From Desulfobacterales bacterium (GTDB lineage: Bacteria; Desulfobacterota; Desulfobacteria; Desulfobacterales; Desulfobacteraceae), in the NCBI GenBank assembly GCA_022361315.1, contig JAKSBB010000304.1:1-32970 (forward strand): a stretch of 32,970 nucleotides of DNA, written 5' to 3'. Positions within the stretch are counted from its first letter, which is position 1. Each line of letters starts with the position of its first letter. The notes under the pieces are model-generated. The model saw only the letters and a list, made by a program, of their open reading frames with translations, was not told where the DNA came from and did not search any database. This document shows, piece by piece, positions 1 through 7,152 of the stretch. A program made the translations under genes and the position numbers.

Positions 1-102
1 AATGGTTGTCCCGGGAATCACGGGGATTCCCCCGGTCACGGTTCTGGTGGGGTCTCCGCAGGTGTGCGTGTCAATGGTGGTGAACATTCGTTCAAACTGC
101 AT
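1..102 (-). CDS. Proline racemase family protein, N-terminal part only
   Basis: The reading frame starts at an ATG at 102 on the minus strand and runs off the left edge, so only 34 residues are visible. They contain TIDTHTCGDPTR followed by GGIPVIPG. This matches the N-terminus of the proline racemase / hydroxyproline epimerase / trans-3-hydroxyproline dehydratase family (SHTxGExTRIVxGGIP). A ribosome-binding site AAAGGA lies 7 nt before the ATG, and the gene follows the methyltransferase gene after 45 nt, so the two are probably co-transcribed. The catalytic cysteines that separate racemases from dehydratases lie outside the window, so the exact reaction cannot be read. The GGIPxIxG form is closest, from memory, to true proline racemases. 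The family is well supported; the substrate is not. Confidence 0.8.
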   Translation of the reverse strand, partial: MQFERMFTTIDTHTCGDPTRTVTGGIPVIPGTTI

Positions 103-147
103 GGGTATTCCTTTCAAATAAGTCGCGTAAGTAAAATTGGGATAATT

Positions 148-1551
148 TCAGCCGTTGAAGGTGGGGATCCCCTTTGCTGCGGCAAAACGGTCAAGTTCTT
201 CCCTGGCCGTACCGGATAACTCGGGAACCTCACGGCTATCGATCATTGAGGCAAGCCGTTTTGAAATATTGTCCGCAAAGGTACCGTCGGGATCATCGGT
301 TCCCATATGGCCTCTCAGTCCGATGCCGGGCACCCATGATTCATTCCGGCAGTGGGCCATGGTGTGCGTATGGGTGAGGAATTCACCGGCAGGGCCAACG
401 GCCTTGATCACCTCCAGGGCAAGGCTGTCTTCAGAAACCTCTACCCCCCGGGCAAACCGCTCCACCATGCCGATGATCTCCAGATCGCAAATGAATTTCT
501 CATAGGACATGGCCGCATCCGCATCCATCATTCCGGCGCTGTGGATCATCAGGTTCATCCTGGCCTGCCGGGAGGCCATCAGGGTCATCATGCCTTCGTA
601 GCCGGCCTGGGCCGAGACGCTCTTGGCGCAGGTTACACTGCCCCCACCCCGGCAGGGCAGTCCGTAGTGTTTTGCCAGCGCGGCGCCGTAGGTAAAGCAG
701 AGTGCCCCTTCGGCGGAGCCCCTGCCGATGGAGCCGAATCGCATATCCGCCGTATCGCATTGGAACCCGTATACGGCAGGTGTTCCGGGCCGGATAAGCT
801 GTGTGAGGGCGATACCGGCAAGGGACTCGGCATTGGCCATGGCAATGGTGCCGGCCAGGGTGACGGGGCCGGTGGTCCCCGCCATGGTGGCCGGAGTGAT
901 CATCACGGGCTGGCCTGCCAGGGCATAGGTTTCCAGGGTGTCAAGGGAATGGGAGTCCATCATCAGGGGGCTTGTGGTATTGACCAGGGCAATGATCCTC
1001 GGTTTTTCCGCCAGCCGTTCCCTGCCGCCTGCCAGAATGGAGATCATCTCAAGAACCATTTCATTTTCTCCGGCCCTGCCCCCGCCGGCAATCAGGCATT
1101 TGTCCGACAAAACCATGGCGGCATGGAGCATGGACGCAAAGGCGGTATCCGCATCCAGGTCCGACGGCTGGACCAGGATACCGCCGTTGATGTGGAAGTG
1201 CTCACAGGCCTGAACCAGTTTGACAAATCTGTAGTAATCGTTGAATGTTGCCGGCCGTTTCGATCCGTCCGGATCAATGACGGCAGGTGCACCGTACCCC
1301 GGGGCGTAATAGGAGGTGTCTCCCCCGAGTACCATGTCGTGTTCGGGATTGCGGGCGTGGAGGATGAAGGATGCGGGTGCGGTTCCCACCCATTCCATCA
1401 GTTGTTCCCGTTTAAAATAAACAATGTCTCCCTTGGTTCTGCATCCATTTTCTTTAAACCGCATAACGATCCGGGGGGATCCGAATTTTATACCGCAGGT
1501 TTCAAGGATCTCCATTGAGGCGTTGTGGATAATGTTCAGCGCGTCTTTCAT
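148..1551 (-). CDS. MttB-family (trimethylamine methyltransferase-like) corrinoid methyltransferase, non-pyrrolysine type
   Basis: This is a 467-residue member of the MttB superfamily (COG5598). Characterised non-pyrrolysine relatives such as MtgB and MtpB transfer a methyl group from glycine betaine or proline betaine to a cobalamin protein. The frame is uninterrupted, with no in-frame amber codon, so it belongs to the non-Pyl group. Glycine-rich barrel segments typical of the family are visible (TPATMAGTTGPVTLAG, then GGGSVTCAKSVSAQAGYEG). Length fits the family. I chose the ATG at 1551 because GGAG lies 6 nt before it. A TTG at 1611 and an ATG at 1563 are also in frame but lack a clear ribosome-binding site, and a hairpin sits between. 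It lies between the BCCT transporter and a proline-racemase-family gene, which points to a proline-type betaine; that is inference. No cognate corrinoid protein, MtxA or RamA is visible here. Confidence 0.88.
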   Translation of the reverse strand: MKDALNIIHNASMEILETCGIKFGSPRIVMRFKENGCRTKGDIVYFKREQLMEWVGTAPASFILHARNPEHDMVLGGDTSYYAPGYGAPAVIDPDGSKRPATFNDYYRFVKLVQACEHFHINGGILVQPSDLDADTAFASMLHAAMVLSDKCLIAGGGRAGENEMVLEMISILAGGRERLAEKPRIIALVNTTSPLMMDSHSLDTLETYALAGQPVMITPATMAGTTGPVTLAGTIAMANAESLAGIALTQLIRPGTPAVYGFQCDTADMRFGSIGRGSAEGALCFTYGAALAKHYGLPCRGGGSVTCAKSVSAQAGYEGMMTLMASRQARMNLMIHSAGMMDADAAMSYEKFICDLEIIGMVERFARGVEVSEDSLALEVIKAVGPAGEFLTHTHTMAHCRNESWVPGIGLRGHMGTDDPDGTFADNISKRLASMIDSREVPELSGTAREELDRFAAAKGIPTFNG

Positions 1552-1578
1552 TGCGTTCTCCATGGGGTGGTTGTTTTT

Positions 1579-1603
1579 CCGGGCAGGGATGTGGCCTGCC
1601 CGG
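1579..1603 (-). other. Perfect 9-bp intercistronic hairpin between transporter and methyltransferase genes
   Basis: CCGGGCAGG at 1579-1587 and its exact complement CCTGCCCGG at 1595-1603 are separated by a 7-nt loop. In the direction of transcription (minus) it is followed by an A-rich, not T-rich, stretch, so it does not look like an intrinsic terminator. It sits between the transporter stop (1616) and the preferred methyltransferase start (1551). A role in mRNA processing, stability or differential expression within the operon is possible. Confidence 0.6.
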
Positions 1604-1615
1604 ATAGACAAAGGG

Positions 1616-3199
1616 CTATGCCTGATTGTTCGCCTTTCTCCTGTGGAGAGCGACGAGGATCGAAATCAGGGCCAGCATTTCAATGATGACAATGGGCAGC
1701 CCCACAACAATACTGGTGGTCTGCAGGGCCTTGGTGCCGGTGGTGCCGGCAATGACGAGAAACAAGAGGGTCATGCCGCCCAGGGCCGCGCCCCAGAAAA
1801 TTTTCAGGGGGGCCGGCGGTTCTCCGCCCGGACTCTTTTTGGTGCAGATCTCTGCAATGGCGGAGGTGGCGGAGTCGGCCAGGGTAATAAAGGAGATGAA
1901 CAGGGTCAGTACGGCCAGGGGAATGGTCAGGGCGGCCAGGGGATACTGCTCAAGAAAGCCATACATGGAGAAGGCCACGCCTTTTTCCTTGATCAGCCCC
2001 ATGAGATCGGCACCCACAACATTTTCAAGATAGACCGCACCCCCGCCGAAAACCACAAACCAGGCCAGGCCGAACAGGGCGGGTGCCATCACGTTGACGA
2101 TGACGAATTCCCGGATGGTCCTGCCATAGGAAATCTTGGCCAGAAATACCCCGAGAACAGGGGCCAGGGCCAGCCACCAGGCCCAGTAGAATACGGTCCA
2201 GCTGCCGTTCCAACCGTCACCCTGCTTAAAGGCATCGGCCCACAGGGACAGGGAAACCGCATTGTTAAAAAAGCCCCCCAGTGCATCAACCATCAGATTG
2301 AGGAAATAGACAGTGGGGCCGGTAATGAATACAAAGATTAAAAATCCCACAAAGAGCTTGGCGTTCTGGCTGCTCAAAAACCGGATCCCTTTTTGAAGAC
2401 CGGTGTAGCTTGAAATGGTGTAGGCCAGGGTAATCAGGATAATGATCATGGCGTAGGTCCAGTTGCCCGTGGGTATACCCAGCAGGTATTCCAGGCCGGA
2501 TGCCAGCTGCATGGTGCCGAACCCCATGGAGGGGACCACACATCCCACCATGGCGAACAGGCAGGTACAGTCCACAATGGTACCGGGAAGACCGTTAACT
2601 TTGTCTCCCAGAATGGGAAAAAGTGCGGAGCTCACCTTCAGGGGCTGGCCCATGTTATAGGCGGCATAGGCAATGGCCAGCCCGAAAACCGCGTAGATGG
2701 CATAGGGATGAAAGGTCCAGTGAAGAAAAGAAATCTCCATTGCAGCAATGCCTGCCGCCGGTGTTTTCGGCTCAGCCCCCAGAAGGTTGGGGGGACCGTA
2801 GTAATGGTATAGGGGTTCGGCAACGCCCCAAAAGATGATTCCCACACCAATACCTGCGCACAATGCAATGGCCCACCAGTTCCAGTAACTTAAAACGGGT
2901 ACAGCATCTTTACCCCCCAGGCGGATGCTACCGGCAGATGAAAAGGCAATGCCCACGACAAAAATCAAAAAGGCGAAAACAAAGAGCAGGTACATCCAGC
3001 CGAAATAGTCGATGGTGCCTTTCAAAAGCACATCCGCACCGGATTTAAACAACTCCTGGTCAAAGACACCCACCAGCAGAAGAGCCACCATCAGGATGGC
3101 AGGGGGCCAGAAAAGACGTTTTTCCAACTCAAAATTTAAAAAACCGGAAAACCGTTTACCGGAAACGGGCGGGACAGCCGTCGAAACGTTTTCGTTCAT
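1616..3199 (-). CDS. BCCT-family betaine/carnitine/choline transporter
   Basis: This 527-residue integral membrane protein has about twelve predicted membrane segments. It carries the BCCT hallmarks: GIGVGIIFWGVAEPLYHYY in the third/fourth helix region and WTVFYWAWWLALAPVLGVF with the conserved Trp cluster that forms the aromatic betaine-binding box in BetP. The second motif ends in GRTIREFV, also as in BetP. The glycine-rich GIGVG form is typical of ion-coupled betaine carriers rather than CaiT-type exchangers. The start at 3199 is chosen because AAAGGAG precedes the ATG with suitable spacing; a TTG 12 codons upstream would place that site inside the coding region. It is the first gene of the operon, with a sigma-54 promoter about 80 nt upstream, and probably imports the quaternary amine used by the methyltransferase. 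Confidence 0.93.
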   Translation of the reverse strand: MNENVSTAVPPVSGKRFSGFLNFELEKRLFWPPAILMVALLLVGVFDQELFKSGADVLLKGTIDYFGWMYLLFVFAFLIFVVGIAFSSAGSIRLGGKDAVPVLSYWNWWAIALCAGIGVGIIFWGVAEPLYHYYGPPNLLGAEPKTPAAGIAAMEISFLHWTFHPYAIYAVFGLAIAYAAYNMGQPLKVSSALFPILGDKVNGLPGTIVDCTCLFAMVGCVVPSMGFGTMQLASGLEYLLGIPTGNWTYAMIIILITLAYTISSYTGLQKGIRFLSSQNAKLFVGFLIFVFITGPTVYFLNLMVDALGGFFNNAVSLSLWADAFKQGDGWNGSWTVFYWAWWLALAPVLGVFLAKISYGRTIREFVIVNVMAPALFGLAWFVVFGGGAVYLENVVGADLMGLIKEKGVAFSMYGFLEQYPLAALTIPLAVLTLFISFITLADSATSAIAEICTKKSPGGEPPAPLKIFWGAALGGMTLLFLVIAGTTGTKALQTTSIVVGLPIVIIEMLALISILVALHRRKANNQA

Positions 3200-3277
3200 G
3201 GTAATACACTCCTTTTCATCTGTGTTTGGCCCCAAAAACGGGCCGGGTTAAAAAAAGAACTGTATTCTTGTATGTTA

Positions 3278-3292
3278 GCAACTCATGTGCCA
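3278..3292 (-). promoter_or_regulatory. Sigma-54 (-24/-12) promoter of the transporter-methyltransferase operon
   Basis: On the minus strand the sequence reads TGGCAC-ATGAG-TTGC, an exact match to the sigma-54 core consensus TGGCAC-N5-TTGC, followed by T. The expected transcription start is near 3266, giving an untranslated leader of about 65 nt to the ATG at 3199. The adjacent gene encodes a sigma-54-dependent activator, which strongly supports the assignment. Confidence 0.85.
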
Positions 3293-3299
3293 AATGCGT

Positions 3300-3536
3300 T
3301 TTGAGTACGTATGTTTTGGTTGATAGTCTTTATATTTTAGTGTGTTATGTATTTTTCGGTTGGCGTTTGGAAACGTTTGGGTGAAAAGAAATGGTGCGCA
3401 ATAAGAAAATAAATGTAACGGTATGAAAAGGAGTGGTCGAGAACATAAATATCAATTTTTTGCGAAAGCGTGTTACATTCCTTTTCGGATTTGATGCGGT
3501 GCGGACTGCGTTTAAAACGGGATAGCTTCTATTGTT
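3300..3536. promoter_or_regulatory. Upstream region with candidate activator-binding repeats
   Basis: This is the rest of the 337-bp gap between the activator gene and the transporter gene. No coding sequence is visible. Two repeat signals stand out. CGTTTGG occurs twice 10 bp apart (3364-3370 and 3374-3380), one helical turn. AATGTAAC at 3412-3419 is matched by its inverse GTTACATT at 3472-3479. These lie 70 to 200 bp upstream of the -24/-12 promoter, a usual range for upstream activator sequences. Binding is inferred only. Confidence 0.35.
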
Positions 3537-5156
3537 CTATTCTGTAAACCCGTGTCGATGGATGCGGTATTTTTTCATTTTATAGGAGAGTAACTGCCGG
3601 GAAATGGAAAGGTGTTTGGCTGCCAGGGAAATATTTCCTTTCCCGGCGGTCAATGCATTCTCAATGGCGGTGATCTCGAGATGCGCCAGGATTTGATTTC
3701 TATCGATCCCGTATTTTTTCATCTTACGATGCAGGGATTGCCTTGACATCCCCAGTCTTCCGGCAGCTTTTGAGACGTTGGCCCGGTGCTTTACCAACGC
3801 TGCCTCGATCATTGCTTTTTCCAGGTCGGCCTCGGGATTCTGCTTCTGGACCTGATCAGAGGGGGGCGAGGTGAAGGTGTGTGACTGGGACGGCTCGGGT
3901 AACCGGGGTTCTGCCATGCCATTGCTCTCCACAGGAAACATCCGTCTGTCCCTCCCGCTTTCGGGGAGATGAAATTCCGAGGTCAAATGGGCGACTCTGA
4001 TGGTCTTTCGATCTCCCACCATGTTCATGGCACCTTCAATGGCGTTTTCCAGTTCCCTGACATTTCCGGGCCAGGTATGTGTTTTGAACATCTCCCTGAC
4101 CTTGGTGGATATGCGCTGGACCCCGGTGCCCATGCCCGTATTGTACTTCCGGATAAAATGGCGCACCAGCGCATTGATGTCACAGGTTCTGTCGGCCAAA
4201 GGGGGAATGGTGATCAGCACGACCCCCAGGCGGAAAAAAAGATCCTTTCTCAGGGCCTGGTCGTCAATGGCGCGATAGGGATGAACATTGGTGGAGCTGA
4301 TGATCTTCACGTCCAAAGGGATTTCCTGCTCAGCCCCCACCCGCCGGACCCGCTTCTCCTGAATCACGCGAAGCAGTTTGCCCTGAAGGCCAATGGGCAT
4401 TGAATTGATTTCATCCAGAAATAAGGTCCCCCCGTTTGCCTGTTCAAACAGCCCGGGTTTTTCCTTGGCACCCGTAAACGCTCCCTTGGTGGAACCAAAT
4501 AGAATGCCTTCAAGAAGCGTCTCCGGTATTGCTGCGCAGTTGATGGCCATGTAGTTGGCGTTTTTACGGCGGCTGTAGTTGTGGATGGACTGGGCAAAGA
4601 GTTCCTTTCCCGTACCGGTTTCGCCGTAGAACATCACCGGGGACGTTGAATTGGATGCCATTTTGGCCTTTTTAACGGCATCTTTCATGGCCGGTGCCCG
4701 GCCGATAATATCATCGAAACAGAACCGGGTGGAATTGACTAATAACGGGCGTTTTTTAGTGTTTCCCACCGTGTTGATCAAGCCGTCAAGATATTCATAT
4801 TCTTTGACAAAAGAGATGGCACCGATTACTTTGCCGTGCTTGATCAAAGGAAAAATATTATTGATACCGTTAACAAATTTCCCGTTTCTCGCCTCGTAGA
4901 TATGGGGCATGTTGTGAAGGGCGGTTTCCGAACGAACCGCCCGCATCAAAAGGCTTGATTTATCGTCAAGCTCATAGACGTCGACTATTTTTTTCCCCAG
5001 AATATCAGCGGCTTTGAGGCCATCCATTCGACAATGGTAATCATTGCAGAAAACGATTGTACCCGCTCTATCGACAATCAAAACGCCCTGATCCATGGCG
5101 TTTAATAGAGGGTGGAAATCCCCGAAACTGATATCGACTGCTTCAAGCCCCTCCAC
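3537..5156 (-). CDS. Sigma-54-dependent transcriptional activator (PAS, AAA+, two Fis-type HTH domains)
   Basis: This is a 539-residue enhancer-binding protein. Numbering from the GTG at 5156, a PAS-like sensor spans about 14-120. The AAA+ domain has Walker A GETGTGKE (178-185), the sigma-54 contact loop GAFTGA (225-230), Walker B TLFLDEI (244-250) and RKDLFFRL with the arginine finger. The C-terminus carries two successive Fis-type helix-turn-helix segments, about 442-484 (ANVSKAAGRLGMSRQSLHRK) and 492-532 (GNISLAAKHLSISRQLLSYK); most family members have one. GAGGAG sits 6 nt before the GTG at 5156, which decides the start. A TTG at 5216 would add 20 residues but lacks a clear ribosome-binding site. 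It probably senses a small metabolite through PAS and activates the sigma-54 promoter at 3278-3292. Confidence 0.9.
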   Translation of the reverse strand: MEGLEAVDISFGDFHPLLNAMDQGVLIVDRAGTIVFCNDYHCRMDGLKAADILGKKIVDVYELDDKSSLLMRAVRSETALHNMPHIYEARNGKFVNGINNIFPLIKHGKVIGAISFVKEYEYLDGLINTVGNTKKRPLLVNSTRFCFDDIIGRAPAMKDAVKKAKMASNSTSPVMFYGETGTGKELFAQSIHNYSRRKNANYMAINCAAIPETLLEGILFGSTKGAFTGAKEKPGLFEQANGGTLFLDEINSMPIGLQGKLLRVIQEKRVRRVGAEQEIPLDVKIISSTNVHPYRAIDDQALRKDLFFRLGVVLITIPPLADRTCDINALVRHFIRKYNTGMGTGVQRISTKVREMFKTHTWPGNVRELENAIEGAMNMVGDRKTIRVAHLTSEFHLPESGRDRRMFPVESNGMAEPRLPEPSQSHTFTSPPSDQVQKQNPEADLEKAMIEAALVKHRANVSKAAGRLGMSRQSLHRKMKKYGIDRNQILAHLEITAIENALTAGKGNISLAAKHLSISRQLLSYKMKKYRIHRHGFTE

Positions 5157-5216
5157 ATTTCTCTCCTCATTTTTCGGTTCCGCTGAGATCGTAAAGGGGG
5201 GAGCTTTTTCTGTCAA

Positions 5217-5534
5217 GCAAAGAGATCTTTAACAGGGTGAAAATGCCAATTGGAATTATTAATTTAAATTCTTCTTCAATACGTGTAGGTCATCTACTTA
5301 CGCAAAAATACGCCCCTGTCATACAAATACTTCGGGAATTCACCGATTTATCCTCCATCAAAACCGCAATAAAAAAGGGTACATGTTTGGCGTATAGGGA
5401 TCCAACGCCTGATCTCATCTCACACCGGTATTCCCACTGCCGTCACCCTAACCGGCCCCGGCAAGCATGTACGATCATTTCGGTTCGTTCCGGGGAAACC
5501 CGATTTTATAACCCAAAGCAAAGAGGAGGCATCA
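5217..5534. other. Divergent intergenic region between activator and permease genes
   Basis: No convincing gene is seen here. The activator-proximal third is AT-rich and could hold the activator promoter, but I find no clean -35/-10 pair. Near the permease a TATAAC at 5507-5512 could be a -10 box, with no good -35 partner at 17 bp. A GAGGAGG ribosome-binding site lies just before the permease ATG at 5535. No sigma-54 core was found on either strand of this gap. Confidence 0.4.
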
Positions 5535-6884
5535 ATGGCAATTCAAAGAGAACACGGCGCAGTCCAGCCCGGTCTGAAATGGGGAAAGTTTACGAGCCGG
5601 ATACCCGGGGTTCATGTGGATTTTTCACTGCCCGAGATCATTCAGGGGGGGCTGCTGACCACCGCCACTGGCGGGGTGGTGGCGGCCCTGACCATGAAGT
5701 ATTTCCAGGTGCCCTTTGAGGTGGCTTGGGCGGTGGTTCTGATTCAGCTGTTCTGGTTGTGGGTGATCCCCACCGTGGTCTGCGGAGAACCCTATGCACC
5801 CGGGTGGATCACACCTGCGCTCCCCCTGGTCATGGCGTTTTTGGGAACCTTTGAGACCGGGGTGCCGGCCATCCATGCCATGATGGCGGTGACGGTCTGC
5901 CTGTCCGCCATCTTTTTGTTTTTCGCCCTGACAGGATTGGGGAGCCGGTTTTTCAAATGGGTGCCGGTGGAACTGCGGGCCGCCATCATCTTCGGGGGCT
6001 CCATTGCGGCGTTTAATGCGGAGTTCGGCCGTATGGCAAAAATGCCCGTCACCCTGCCGGTGGTTTGGGCCGTGGTCTTTCTGCTGATGTTTTCCATCTG
6101 GTTCACCCGGGCCAAACAAAAGAGCCGGGTGTTGAATCTCATCGGGTCCATGGCGCTCCTGGTGGGGTTTCTGGTGGCGGCTGTGGTGGGCCCCATAACC
6201 GGAGAACTGACCTTTGACATAAAAACCGGGTTTCATATCCCCCAGGTTGCCGCATACATCCAGGCCGTCTCCCCGTTTACCGTGGGATGGCCGGAAATGG
6301 CGGTGTATGCCAAGGCCTTTCCCCTGGCGTTGATGATCTACATCTTTGTATTCGGGGACCTGGTTCTGGCCAATACCCTGCTGGAGCAGGCCGGTAAAGA
6401 GAGAACCGATGAGGTCATCGAACGGGACAACACCAAAAGCCATATCATTCTGTTCGTTCGTAATATGGGGCACCTGCTGACGGCAGGCCCGTTTATCCCC
6501 CTGCACGGTCCCATCTGGACCGGGGTGCACGTATTCCTGACCGAGCGGTATAAATCCGGCCGGAAGAACCTGGATTCTATGTTCTCCGGCACCTTCAACT
6601 GGTACTGGCCGGCCTTTATCCTCATCTTTCTGGTGCCCGTGGTGACCTTCATGAAACCCCTGCTGGCCGTGGCCCTGTCCATTACGCTGATTCTCACCGG
6701 ATTTGCCTGCGCCTATATCGCCATCTCCATGGTGACAACCCCGGCTGCCCAGGGGTACGCATTCTTCGTGGGCATGGTCATCGCGAAGTTCGGACCGGCC
6801 TGGGGGCTTGGGGTGGGTGTCGGCCTTTACTTGCTGCTCCTGATCCAAAGGATTCCAGGGCTCTCCGCCCAGGCTCAGTCCTGA
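5535..6884 (+). CDS. Putative multi-spanning permease, possibly of the UraA/NCS2-SulP fold
   Basis: This 449-residue protein is strongly hydrophobic, with about twelve likely membrane segments from residue 35 to 440 and a short cytoplasmic N-terminus. VPVELRAAIIFGGSIAAFNAEFG and the repeated glycine-rich helices are reminiscent of nucleobase/ascorbate (NCS2) and SulP carriers, but I see no diagnostic substrate motif and would not name a substrate. The start is fixed by GAGGAGG six nt upstream. It is divergent from the sigma-54 activator and followed by a strong terminator, so it is a single-gene transcript. It could supply a nutrient linked to the neighbouring catabolic operon, but nothing in the sequence proves that. 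Confidence 0.6.
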   Translation: MAIQREHGAVQPGLKWGKFTSRIPGVHVDFSLPEIIQGGLLTTATGGVVAALTMKYFQVPFEVAWAVVLIQLFWLWVIPTVVCGEPYAPGWITPALPLVMAFLGTFETGVPAIHAMMAVTVCLSAIFLFFALTGLGSRFFKWVPVELRAAIIFGGSIAAFNAEFGRMAKMPVTLPVVWAVVFLLMFSIWFTRAKQKSRVLNLIGSMALLVGFLVAAVVGPITGELTFDIKTGFHIPQVAAYIQAVSPFTVGWPEMAVYAKAFPLALMIYIFVFGDLVLANTLLEQAGKERTDEVIERDNTKSHIILFVRNMGHLLTAGPFIPLHGPIWTGVHVFLTERYKSGRKNLDSMFSGTFNWYWPAFILIFLVPVVTFMKPLLAVALSITLILTGFACAYIAISMVTTPAAQGYAFFVGMVIAKFGPAWGLGVGVGLYLLLLIQRIPGLSAQAQS

Positions 6885-6908
6885 CCTGCCTGTCGTTTTA
6901 ACCGAAGG

Positions 6909-6949
6909 AATCATTCCCCGCTGTTGGTTGCCCTGCGGGGGATGATTTT
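6909..6949 (+). terminator. Intrinsic terminator after the permease gene
   Basis: AATCATTCCCCGC (6909-6921) pairs with GCGGGGGATGATT (6935-6947) across a 13-nt loop, giving a 13-bp stem with one G-T pair, followed by TT and an A-rich tail. It lies 25 nt after the permease stop and separates that gene from the biosynthetic operon. Confidence 0.8.
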
Positions 6950-7034
6950 AAGAAAAGGCAATATCATTTATATGTTGCCCTATGGTCTTTAGATGTCTTC
7001 CCTGCATTGCCCCCGGCACTATCCAAACTTTATC

Positions 7035-7063
7035 TTGACAAAGCCCCCCGCCTGTTTTTAAAT
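7035..7063 (+). promoter_or_regulatory. Candidate sigma-70-type promoter of the NRPS operon
   Basis: A perfect TTGACA (-35) at 7035-7040 is followed after 17 bp by TTAAAT (7058-7063), which matches four of six -10 positions. Transcription would start near 7070, about 83 nt before the first operon gene. No terminator follows until after the dehydratase genes, so this could drive the whole 7153-25451 unit. Confidence 0.55.
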
Positions 7064-7152
7064 CACCCATCATCTTATTCGATTGGGATATAAGTACACA
7101 GTCAGATCTTTTGTAATCTTTTGCACGAAGCGTAGTACCATAAGGAACGCCT

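Noticed and set aside
352..1518. Long open frame (388 codons) on the plus strand opposite the methyltransferase gene
   Set aside because: It is antisense to a clear MttB-family gene, is rich in Gly/His/Gln as expected from a shadow of GC-rich coding DNA, and has no domain or ribosome-binding site support.
148..1611. Pyrrolysine-containing MttB (true trimethylamine methyltransferase)
   Set aside because: The frame contains no in-frame amber codon and is full length without readthrough.
5237..5719. 160-codon plus-strand frame spanning the activator-permease gap
   Set aside because: It overlaps the permease start in another frame, lacks a ribosome-binding site and changes composition midway, so I treat the gap as non-coding.
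5625..6914. 429-codon open frame antisense to the permease gene
   Set aside because: Its composition (His, Gly, Gln, Pro-rich) is an artefact of reading the hydrophobic permease on the opposite strand, and it would read through the terminator hairpin.
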